From Streptomyces sp. P3 (GTDB taxonomy: Bacteria; Actinomycetota; Actinomycetes; Streptomycetales; Streptomycetaceae), in assembly GCA_016893485.2 (NCBI GenBank), contig JAFEKX020000001.1, forward strand, positions 6,651,501 through 6,715,500: a DNA stretch of 64,000 nucleotides, given 5' to 3'. Shown here one piece after another: positions 21,268-30,262 of this stretch. The position numbers and the translations under genes were made by a program. The first letter of the stretch is position 1. Each line of letters begins with the position of its first letter. Under the pieces are notes generated by a model. It saw only the letters and a list, made by a program, of their open reading frames with translations, was not told the origin of the DNA and did not search any database.

Positions 21268-23360
21268 ATTGTGGGTGACCCTCCGATCTGCGGGGACGGT
21301 CGCAGGACGGTGAGGATGTGTGCGGGCCGGTTGCCCGGTTCCAGGCGCACATAGTTGGCCCTGCCCCAGTGATAGGTCTCACCGGTGAGCTCGTCGCGCA
21401 CCGGCACCGACTCGTGCCATTCCAGGCCGAGTTGCGGCATGTCCAACGAGACCGTGGCCTCCTGGGTGTGGTGCGGGTCGAGGTTCACGACCACCAGAAC
21501 CGTGTTCGAACCGCTCCGCTTCGAGTACGCGATCACCGCCTCCTGATCCACATGGTGGAAGTGGAGGTCACGCAGCTGCCGCAGCGCCGGACTGCGGCGC
21601 CGAATGTCGTTGAGTCTGCCCAGCAGAGGCGCGATGCTCCGTCCTTCCCGCTCGGCCGACGCCCAGTCACGGGGCCGGAGTTGGTACTTCTCCGAGTCGA
21701 GATACTCCTCGCTGCCCGGCCGCAACGGGGTGTTCTCGCACAACTCATACCCGCTGTACACCCCCACGTCGGCGCGAGGGTCGCCGCGAGCACCGCCCGC
21801 AGCTCGAAGGCGGGCCGGCCGCCCTCCTGGAGGAACTGGTGCAGGATGTCGGGGGTGTTCACGAAGAGGTTCGGCCGCATGTAGGCGGCTGCCTCGCCCG
21901 ACAACTCGGTCAGGTACTCGGTGAGTTCCTGTTTCGTGTTGCGCCAGGTGAAGTAGGTGTACGACTGCTGGAAGCCGATCTGCGCGAGCGTGTGCATCAT
22001 CGCGGGCCGCGTGAACGCCTCGGCCAGGAAGATCACGTCCGGGTCGGTGCCGTTGATCTCCGCGATCACCCGCTCCCAGAACACGACCGGCTTGGTGTGC
22101 GGGTTGTCGACGCGGAAGATCCGCACCCCGTGGTCCATCCAGTGCCGCAGTACCCGGACGGTCTCGGTGATCAGGCCGTCCATGTCGCGGTCGAAGGCGA
22201 TCGGGTAGATGTCCTGGTACTTCTTCGGCGGGTTCTCCGCGTACGCGATGGTCCCGTCGGGGCGGTGGTGGAACCACTCCGGGTGCTTCTCCACCCAGGG
22301 GTGGTCGGGGAGCACTGAAGGGCGAAGTCGAGGGCGATCTCCATGCCCAGCTCGGCGGCCCGCGTGACGAACGCGTCGAAGTCCTCCAGCGTGCCCAGCT
22401 GCGGGTGGATGGCGTCGTGGCCGCCCTCCGGTGAGCCGATGGCCCAGGGGACGCCGACGTCCTCACGCCCCGCGGACAGGGTGTTGTTCGGGCCCTTGCG
22501 GAAGGTCGTCCCGATGGGGTGGATCGGCGGGAGGTACACGACGTCGAAGCCCATCGCGGCGATCCCGTCCAGCCGTTTCGCGGCCGTGCGGAAGGTGCCG
22601 TGGGGCTGCGCCGGAGTGCCCTCGGAGCGGGGGAAGAACTCGTACCACGCGCCGTAAAGGGCCCGTTCCCGCTCGACCAGGAGGGGGCGGGGCTCGGCGG
22701 CCGTGACCAGTTCCCGCAGCGGATACCGGGCGAGGACCTTGTCGACCTCCGGGGTCAGCGCGGCGGCGAGCCGGGACATCGGCGGGCGGGTCTCGTCGCG
22801 GAGGGCGGTGACGGCGGCACGCAGGACCGGGCGGAGCCCCTTGCCCTTCGGAACGCCGGTGATGGCGCGTTCGTACAGCCGCGCGCCCTCCTCCAGGACC
22901 AGGTCCGTGTCCATGCCGGCCGGGATCTTGATCCGGGCGTGGTGGCGCCAGGTGGTGACCGGGTCGCTCCAGGCCTCCACGGTGTACGTCCACCGGCCGG
23001 GTGCGCCGGGTGTGACGGTGGCGCCCCACCGGTCGGAGCCGGGGGTGAGTTCCCGCATCGGGGTCCAGGGGCCGGGGCGGCCATCCGGGTCGTAGAGGAC
23101 GGCGTTCGCGGCGACCGCGTCGTGGCCCTCGCGGAAGACGATGGCCGAGACCTCGAACGCCTCACCGGTCACCGCCTTGGCGGACCGGTGGCCGTGCTGG
23201 ACGACCGGCCGGACATCGAGGACGGGGATGCGTCCGATGCCGGGCGATGTGCCGTCCGCGGAGGGTGGCTCCGGGGCGGGTGGTGCCGTGCCGACGGGGC
23301 GCACGGGGGCGTGGCCGTGCCGGATGTCGGGGGTGGTGACGAGTGGTGCGTGGCGGGCAT
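21264..23360 (-). CDS. glgE: alpha-1,4-glucan:maltose-1-phosphate maltosyltransferase
   Basis: Extends alpha-1,4-glucan by maltose units from maltose 1-phosphate. The start ATG 23360 gives MPATHHSS, which I recall as the start of S. coelicolor GlgE isoform 1; a missing C near 23327 then restores the frame to RIPVLDVRPVVQHG. GH13_3 motifs: VYLPPIHPIG, nucleophile VRIFRVDNPHTKP, acid VIFLAEAFTRPAMM and NLFVNTPDILH. The C-terminus ends RPSPQIGGSPTI. Other breaks near 22317 and 21773. About 700 residues after repair. First gene of the operon glgE-treS-pep2-glgB; the 23481-23505 inverted repeat lies in its promoter region. Confidence 0.93.
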
Positions 23361-23480
23361 GACCGCTCCTGTCCGCGTCAACGTGGGTGTGGGCGGATGA
23401 CTGTGGGGAGGTGGGTCCTGCGAAGAAGATCCCGTGGTGCGTCTGGGGGCGTACCGGTGGAGCCTTCCCACCCTATTCGG

Positions 23481-23505
23481 GTTAGCAATCCGGCAGGTTG
23501 CTAAC
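23481..23505. promoter_or_regulatory. inverted repeat upstream of the glgE operon
   Basis: Perfect 8-base arms GTTAGCAA and TTGCTAAC separated by 9 bp, centred 133 bp upstream of the glgE start. The AT-rich arms stand out in this GC-rich region. On the minus strand a TAGGGT -10-like hexamer follows 8 bp downstream of the arms, so the palindrome would overlap the promoter and look like an operator. The binding protein is unknown. Confidence 0.5.
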
Positions 23506-23533
23506 TACTTACGCGCAGATCTCCACAGAAAGA

Positions 23534-23564
23534 TCCGGCCCCGTCCAGGGCGAACGGGGCCGGA
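23534..23564 (-). terminator. hairpin terminator of the subtilisin gene
   Basis: A perfect 11-bp stem, TCCGGCCCCGT and ACGGGGCCGGA, with a 9-base loop lies 16 bp beyond the protease stop. Confidence 0.7.
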
Positions 23565-23579
23565 GCCGTCACTCCCGCA

Positions 23580-24801
23580 CTACGACCGCGGTACGTGCAG
23601 AAGTTTGTCCGGTGAACCGAGCCCGGCGCCGGACACCTTGCCGGAAACCGCCCCCGCGACGAGAGCCGCGGAGACCTGTGCGGGGGTGGCGCGCGGGTGA
23701 ACGGCGAGATAGACGGCCGCGGCGCCGGCCGCGTGCGGTGTTGCCATCGACGTACCCGAGTAGGTCGCCTTCCCCGTGTCACTGGCATAGGACGCGGAGG
23801 TGATCGAGACCCCGGGGGCGAACAGGTCGACGGCCGGCCCGAAGTTCGAGAAGGCCGCCCGGGCGTCGTTCGGGCCGACGGCGCCGACCGTGACGGCCTC
23901 CTTCACGTCCGCGGGGGAGTACGGGTCGGCCGACAGCCCGTCGTTGCCCGCCGCGACCGTGTAGGTGACACCGGAGGCGATCGAGTTGCGTACGGCCGCG
24001 TCGAGCTGGGCGTTGTGGTGGCCGCCCAGGCTGAGGTTGGCGACCGCGGGTTTGCGCGCGTGCCGGGTGACCCAGTCGATGCCCGCGATGACCTGCGAGG
24101 TCGTACCGGCTCCGGCGTTGTCGAGGACGCGTACGGCGACGACCCGGGCCTTCTTGGCGACTCCATACGTGGTGCCGGCGATCGTGCCGGCGACATGGGT
24201 GCCGTGGCCGTTGCCGTCCGGGGCGGTGGCGTCGTTGTCCACGAAGTCCCAGCCGTAGGTGGCACGCCCGCCGAAGTCCTTGTGGGTGATGCGGATGCCG
24301 GTGTCGATCACGTACACCGTCACGCCGCTGCCCCGGAGGCCGGCGAGGTGTAGCTCTTGTCCAGCGGCAGGCTCGGCTGGTCGAGCCGGTCGATGCCCCA
24401 GGACGGCGGATCGTGCTGGATGCGGCTGGTACTGCGGCTGCTGCTGTCCAGGGTGACGCGGGTGTCCTGCGCGACCGAGGCGACCTGAGAGTCCGCGGCG
24501 AGGAGCCGGGCCTGTCTCTCGTTCGCCTCGACGGCATAGCCGTTCAGCGCCGTGCCGTAGGTGTGGCGTATTTTCGCCCCGTACTTCTCGGCGAGGCCCT
24601 TTCCGGCGGCCGACGGAGCCTTCGTTCCCCCTTTCAGCGTCACCACGTAGCTGTCGCTGACGGAACCGGGTGCACCGGCGCCGAGTACGGTCCCCTCGGG
24701 TGCGGCGTGCGCGGGCAGGGTGATGGCCGAGAACACCACGACTGTGGTGACCGCGGTCAGGCCCCCGCCCGGCGCAGACGCCGCGTACGCGTCCGTGCCA
24801 T
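23580..24801 (-). CDS. secreted subtilisin-like serine protease with I9 propeptide (two frame breaks)
   Basis: Start ATG 24801 follows AAGGAGGGG. A signal peptide (RTRTRRLRRAGG, hydrophobic LTAVTTVVVFSAITL, cleavage near AHA-AP) leads to an inhibitor_I9 propeptide (SYVVTLKGG...YGTALNGYAVEANERQARLL) and an S8 proteinase-K-type domain with the catalytic triad Asp in VTVYVIDTGIR, His in GHGTHVAGTIAG and Ser in SGTSMATPHAAG; the oxyanion Asn is in TVAAGNDG. Breaks near 24763 (G run in the signal peptide) and near 24342 (before GSGVTVYV). About 405 residues. Extracellular proteolysis; divergent from glgP. Confidence 0.9.
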
Positions 24802-24918
24802 GTCGAGTTCCCCTCCTTCAACTCTCCACAGGGCAGCCTCTCGTGAGGCGCGAAGCACCACAAGGGCGCATGAGGGCGCCTTTTCCGTACATGCCGGTTC
24901 AACTTCTTCGGCGGGGGT

Positions 24919-24937
24919 CTGGGGGCGAAGCCCCCAG
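24919..24937. repeat. short hairpin related to the 13773 intergenic repeat
   Basis: CTGGGGGC, loop GAA, GCCCCCAG: an 8-bp perfect stem identical in its arms to the hairpin at 13773-13791. It lies in the 220-bp divergent region between the protease and glgP. Confidence 0.6.
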
Positions 24938-24977
24938 CGAGGGCGACACCATCCCCGGTACCGTCGTCCCACACGAC

Positions 24978-24997
24978 GACACACATTGCCGTGTGTC
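24978..24997. promoter_or_regulatory. inverted repeat upstream of glgP
   Basis: Perfect 7-base arms GACACAC and GTGTGTC with a 6-base spacer, ending 26 bp before the glgP start. The position overlaps the expected promoter or leader, so it may be a repressor site for glycogen phosphorylase. Confidence 0.4.
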
Positions 24998-25023
24998 ATC
25001 CTGCGAAGCGCCGAGGTGGAGCT

Positions 25024-27645
25024 GTGAAGGCGATCCGTCGATTCACCGTCCGTCCCGTTCTCCCCGAACCCCTCCGACCTCTCAGCGACCTGGCGCGCAA
25101 TCTGCGCTGGTCCTGGCACGCCGACACCCGCGATCTCTTCCAGTCCGTGGACCCCGAACGCTGGGCAGCCTCGGAACGCGATCCCGTACGACTCCTCGGC
25201 AGCGTCTCCGCCGAGCGCCTCACGGAACTGGCCGAGGACGGCCGATTCCTCCGCCGACTCACCGAGGTCGCCGGAGACCTCGCCGACTACGTGGGTGGTG
25301 ACCGCTGGTACCAGACCCAGGCCGCCGAGCGTGAACTCCCGGCCGCCGTCGCCTACTTCTCACCCGAGTTCGGCGTCACGGCCGCCCTGCCCCAGTACTC
25401 CGGCGGCCTCGGCATCCTCGCCGGCGACCATCTCAAATCGGCCAGCGACCTCGGCGTACCGCTGATCGGTGTCGGACTCCTGTACCGGCACGGCTACTTC
25501 CGCCAGTCGCTGTCCCGGGACGGCTGGCAGCAGGAGCACTATCCCGTCCTCGACCCGAACGAACTCCCGGTCGCGCTGCTGCGGGAGGAGGACGGCTCCC
25601 CGGCCCAGGTCTCCCTCGCGCTGCCCGGCGGACGCTCGCTGCACGCCCGGATCTGGCTCGCGCAGGTCGGCCGGGTCCCGCTGCTGATGCTCGACTCGGA
25701 CGTCGAGGAGAACGACCAGGGCGAGCGCGGCGTGACCGATGTGCTCTACGGCGGCGGCAGTGAACACCGCCTGCTCCAGGAGATGTTGCTCGGTATAGGG
25801 GGTGTGCGGGCGGTCCGGACGTACTGCCGGCTGACCGGTCACCCCGAGCCGAGGTGTTCCACACGAACGAGGGGCACGCGGGCTTCCTCGGCCTGGAGCG
25901 GATCGCCGAACTCTGCGACGCGGGGCTGGACTTCGACGCGGGCCTGGAGGCGGTGCGGGCCGGCACGGTCTTCACCACGCACACCCCCGTACCGGCCGGA
26001 ATCGACCGTTTCGACCGGGAGTTGGTGGCCCGGCACTTCGGTCCCGAGGCCGAACTCCCGCGCCTGGACGTCCAGCACATCCTGAGCCTCGGCATGGAGA
26101 CCTACCCGGGCGGCGAACCCAACCTGTTCAACATGGCCGTGATGGGCCTGCGGCTGGGTCAACGGGCCAACGGCGTCTCCCTGTTGCACGGTCAGGTGAG
26201 CCGCGAGATGTTCTCCGGACTCTGGCCGGGCTTCGACCCCGAGGAGGTGCCGATCACCTCCGTGACCAACGGGGTGCACGCGCCGACCTGGGTCGCCCCC
26301 GAGGTGTTCCGGCTCGGCGCCCGGCAGATCGGCGCGTCCCGCACCGAGGAGCGCTGACGGTGGGCGGCTCGGACCGCTGGGACGCGGTCGCGGAGATCCC
26401 GGACCAGGACATCTGGGAGCTGCGCCGCGAGCTGCGCGAGCAACTGGTCGTGGAGGTACGGGAGCGGCTGCGCGCGTCCTGGCGTCAACGCGGCGCAGGA
26501 TCGGCCGAGTTGGGCTGGATCGACGGCGTCCTCGACCCTGACGTCCTCACGATCGGCTTCGCGCGCCGCGTCCCGTCGTACAAGCGCCTGACGCTGATGC
26601 TGCGTGACCGGGACCGGCTGATGGACCTCCTCCTGCACCCGGACCACCCCATCCAGATCGTGGTCGCGGGCAAGGCGCACCCGGCGGACGACGGGGGCAA
26701 GCGGCTGGTGCAGGAGCTGGTGAAGTTCGCGGACGACCCGCGCGTCCGGCACCGCATCGTCTTCCTGCCCGACTACGGCATGGCGATGGCGCAGAAGCTC
26801 TACCCCGGTTGCGACATCTGGCTCAACAACCCGCTCCGCCCGCTGGAGGCCTGCGGCACCAGCGGGATGAAGGCCGCCCTGAACGGCTGCCTCAACCTCT
26901 CGGTCCTGGACGGCTGGTGGGACGAGTGGTTCCAGCCCGACTTCGGCTGGGCGATCCCCACGGCGGACGGCACGAGCACGGATCCCGACCACCGGGACGA
27001 CGTGGAGGCCGCGGCGCTCTACGACCTCCTGGAGCAGCGGGTCACCCCGCGGTTCTACGAGCGCGGTCAGGACGGGCTGCCCGACCGCTGGATCGAGATG
27101 GTCCGCCAGACACTGACGTTGCTCGGGCCGAAGGTCCTTGCCGGGCGCATGGTCCGCGAGTACGTGGAGCGGTTGTACGCGCCGGCCGCGCACGCCCATC
27201 GCGCGATGACCCCGGACGCGGCGCGTGAACTCGCCGCGTGGAAGGGGCGGGTGCGGTCCGCCTGGCACGGGGTGACCGTCGACCACGTGGAGACGTCCGC
27301 GGCCACGGCCACGGCGGAGCTCGGTACGACGCTCAATCTCCGGGTGCGGGTGGGGCTGGCGGGGCTCGCTCCGGACGACGTGGAGGTGCAGGCGGTTTCG
27401 GGGCGGGTGGATCCGGAGGACCGGATCGGGGACGCGGTGACGGTGCCCCTGAAGCCGGTGGGGGTCCCGATGCGGAGGGGCACTGGCTGTACGAGGGACC
27501 GCTTGAGCTGGATCGCACCGGGCCCTACGGGTACACGGTGCGGATTCTGCCCGCGCATCGGCTGTTGGCGTCCGGGGCGGAGTTGGGGCTGGTGGCGGTG
27601 CCGGTGGAGGACGGGGTCGAAGGCGCCGGGGTGTTGATGCGGTAG
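25024..27645 (+). CDS. glgP: glycogen/alpha-glucan phosphorylase (three frame breaks)
   Basis: Releases glucose 1-phosphate from alpha-1,4-glucan. GTG 25024 (VKAIRRFTVRPVLPEPL) follows GAGGTGGAG. The protein is of the bacterial/archaeal type (DUF3417 N-terminus with NLRWSWHADTRDLFQ), then SPEFGVTAALPQYSGGLGIL, FHTNEGHAGFLGLER, the phosphate-site IGFARRVPSYKR, and the pyridoxal-phosphate lysine motif EACGTSGMKAALNG. Breaks near 25850, near 26355 (before VGGSDRWDAV) and near 27468. About 873 residues after repair, normal. Transcribed away from the synthesis operon, so synthesis and breakdown can be separately timed. Confidence 0.92.
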
Positions 27646-27689
27646 CGACTCCGGTGGGAAGTCCGGTGGTCGGGTGCGGGCCCGGTGGG

Positions 27690-27717
27690 GGCTGGTCGCG
27701 CAGTTCCCCGCGCCCCT
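27690..27717 (+). repeat. dispersed 28-bp repeat, copy 1
   Basis: Matches the 28-bp core that starts GGCTGGTCGCGCAGTTCC and ends CCGCGCCCCT without mismatch. It lies between the convergent ends of glgP and the DUF1990 gene. Other copies: 38219-38246, 38276-38303 (inverted), 40972-40999 and 52645-52672. Confidence 0.85.
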
Positions 27718-27762
27718 GAAGAACGGGGGTGTCGCTCCCCGGCACCGGACTTCCCTCCCCTC

Positions 27763-28271
27763 TCACACCTCCGAATACGGCGCGCACATCTGGCGCAGGG
27801 TGCTGCCGATCTTGCGTGCGTACGCGTGCTGCAAGCCCCTCGTTGCCGGGCCGCCCAAGCGGGCGTACCACTTGGTGGCTCGGCTGAAGGCGGAGACCGT
27901 GAGCCAGACCGTGCCGTCGCCGGTGCGGTCGACCACGAAGGACTCCTCGCCGGATTCGGGGTGGCCGGGGAGGGTGCCGTAGGCCCAGCCCGCGCGGCGG
28001 GGTTCCTCGAGGGTCCAGACGATGCGGCAGGGGGCCTTGATGAGGCCGGCGAGGGTGATCGTCACGTCCACGCCGGGGGCGGCCTTCTCCGCGGTCGCCT
28101 CGATGCCTATGCCCATTTCGCGGTGGAGTTCCCAGGTCAGGACCGCTTCGGCAGCCCGGCGGAAGACCTTCTCGCCCTCGCCGAGACGTGTGCGCACATA
28201 CAGGGGATGGAAACCCGGGGGCAGAAGCCGCGTTCGCGGGTCGCGCCGACATCGTCGTACGTGAAGGACAT
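27763..28271 (-). CDS. DUF1990 family protein (one frame break)
   Basis: About 170 residues after repair. ATG 28271 opens MSFTYDDVGATRERGF, typical of the family; a missing C near 28217 then restores GFHPLYVRTRLGEGEKVF. Conserved later segments are AVLTWELHREMGI, GHPESGEESFVVD and SAFSRATKWYARLGGP. The fold is related to START-like lipid-binding domains but the function is unknown. No signal peptide. It stands alone between glgP (convergent) and the metalloprotease genes (same direction, separated by a hairpin). Confidence 0.8.
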
Positions 28272-28284
28272 GGAACCCAAGAGT

Positions 28285-28325
28285 AGGGCGGTACCCGGAG
28301 ATGCCTTCGCTCCGGGTACCGCCCT
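28285..28325 (-). terminator. long hairpin between metalloprotease 1 and the DUF1990 gene
   Basis: A perfect 16-bp stem, AGGGCGGTACCCGGAG and CTCCGGGTACCGCCCT, with a 9-base loop. It lies 29 bp after the protease stop and only 14 bp before the DUF1990 start. A TTGACA hexamer on the minus strand (28336-28341) sits just before it, so it could terminate the protease message and also form the 5' leader hairpin of the next gene. Confidence 0.75.
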
Positions 28326-28353
28326 CGCGCCTAGCGTGTCAACTCGGCCTGCG

Positions 28354-30005
28354 TCAGTTGACGTTGACCGCCGACCAGGCCGCCGCCACCGCGTTGTACT
28401 CGGTGGAGCCGGAGCCGTAGAGGGCCGCCGCCGCGCTGAGGGTGCCGGTGCGGGCGCCCGCGTACTTGGTGGTCGACGTGAAGTACGTCGTCAGCGCCTT
28501 GTACCAGATCTGCAGCGCCTTGGCGCGGCCGATGCCGGTGACCGTGGAGCCGTTGGACGTCGGCGAGTTGTAGCTCACGCCGTTGATGGTCTTCGCGCCG
28601 CTGCCTTCGGACAGCAGGTAGAAGAAGTGGTTGGCGACGCCCGACGAGTAGTGCACGTCGAGGTTGCCGACGGTGGAGGACCAGGAGTCCTTCGAGCCGC
28701 CGTCCTTGCTCGGCTTGTCCATGTAGCGCAGCGGGGTGCCGTCGCCGTTGATGTTGATCTTCTCGCCGATGAGGTAGTCGCCGACGTCGCTGCTGTTGTT
28801 GGCGTAGAACTCCACGCCGGTGCCGAAGATGTCCGAGGTCGCCTCGTTCAGGCCGCCGGACTCGCCCGAGTAGTTCAGGCCCGCGGTGTTGGCGGTGACG
28901 CCGTGGCTCATCTCGTGGCCGGCCACGTCGAGCGAGGTGAGCGGGTGGGTGTTGCCCGACCCGTCGCCGTAGGTCATGCAGAAGCAGCTGTCGTCCCAGA
29001 ACGCGTTCACGTACGAACTGCCGTAGTGCACGCGGGAGTAGGCGCCGACACCGTTGTTCTTGATGCCGCTGCGGCCGAACGTGTTCTTGTAGAAGTCCCA
29101 CGTCTCCTGGGCGCCGTAGGCGCGTCCGCGGCGGCGGTCACGTCGGTGGTGGAGCTGGACGCGGTGCCGGTGCCCCAGGTGTTGGTGGTCTGGGTGAAGA
29201 GGGTGCCGGTGCCGGACGTCCCGTGCTTCAGGTTGTACGTCTTGTGGCCACCGCGCGTGGCGTCGGTGAGGCTGTACGTCGTGCCCGACAGGGTCGTGTC
29301 GAGGCTGACGGTGCCCGAGTACAGGGTCTTGCCGGTGCCGGTGGCGTTCTCGATGCCCTGGTACTCGAAGAGCTTCTTGCCGGTGGCCGCGTCGGTGATG
29401 ACGTGCAGCTGGTTCGGGGTGCCGTCGTCCTGGAGGCCGCCCACGACGGTCTCGTAGGCGAGGACGGGGTGGCGCCGCCGGCCCAGATGACCTTGCGGGC
29501 ACCGTCGGCGGCGGTCTTGTCGGAGCCGGCGGCCTTGGCCGCGGTCAGCGCCTGCTTCTCGGCCTTGGCCGTGGAGATCTTCGGCGTGACGGTGGCCACC
29601 TTGATGGCCGCCTGGTGCGCCTTGGTGACTCCCTCGGTCCTGCCCGACGGAGCGGTGTGGACGACCAGGTCGCCACCGAGGACCGGGAGGCCCGCGTAGG
29701 TGCGCTCGTAGCGGGTGTGCACCGTGCCGTCGACGTCCTTGACGACGTCCTTGACGACCAGCTTCTCCTTGGTGCCGAGGCCTATCTGCTGTGCGGTCTC
29801 GGGCGCGGCCGCCTGCTTCTCCTTGACCAGCGCGGTCCGCGCGGCGTTGGAGAGCAGCTGCGGGGCAGCGGCGAGGGGGCCGCCTTGCCCGCGGCGGGCT
29901 GGGCGGAGGCACCGGTGGTGACGCCGGTGGCGAGCAGGGCTCCGGCGGCGACCGCGGTGGCGATGGCCAGAGTGGTGCGCTTGTGACGCGCGTAGAGGGG
30001 GTCAC
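28354..30005 (-). CDS. secreted thermolysin-like neutral metalloprotease, M4 family, copy 1 (four frame breaks)
   Basis: The GTG at 30005 lies 5 bp after AGAGGAG. A signal peptide (RHKRTTLAIATAVAAGALLA, ending near ASA-QPA) precedes an FTP/PepSY propeptide (TVHTRYERTYAGLPVLGGDL) and the zinc domain: HEMSH motif in LDVAGHEMSHGVTANTAG, third ligand Glu in GGLNEATSDIFGTG, catalytic His near LDVHYSSGVANHFF. Breaks near 29998, 29880, 29472 and 29125. About 550 residues after repair, ending AWSAVNVN, with no C-terminal accessory domain. Closely similar to the neighbouring copy at 30263, so the two arose by tandem duplication. Confidence 0.9.
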
Positions 30006-30195
30006 GCAAGCTCCTCTGTGGGGGAGTCCGGCAGTGTGGGGTTACTGACCGGAGCGGGTGGTGAATCGGCTGTGCTGAAGCGGCGTGAGGGAAGAGTGGC
30101 ATCAGGGGCGCGTACATGTCAGGACCCCAAAGTGATGTTGGCTCAAAATCGACTGTCCGATGAACGTTGCCGCAATGTAAACGCCCACAACAAGG

Positions 30196-30227
30196 CGCCG
30201 CCCCGGAGTTGAAACCCCGGGGCGGCG
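30196..30227 (-). terminator. hairpin terminator of metalloprotease 2
   Basis: A perfect 11-bp stem, CGCCGCCCCGG and CCGGGGCGGCG, with a 10-base loop lies 36 bp beyond the stop of the second metalloprotease. Confidence 0.7.
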
Positions 30228-30262
30228 ACTGGTTCGTGCGGCCTGAAGTGGACGGCTGGATT

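Noticed and set aside
26192..28252. A long minus-strand frame across glgP and the DUF1990 gene
   Set aside because: It is the antisense of conserved glgP residues, with no domain and Arg/Pro-rich composition typical of shadow frames.
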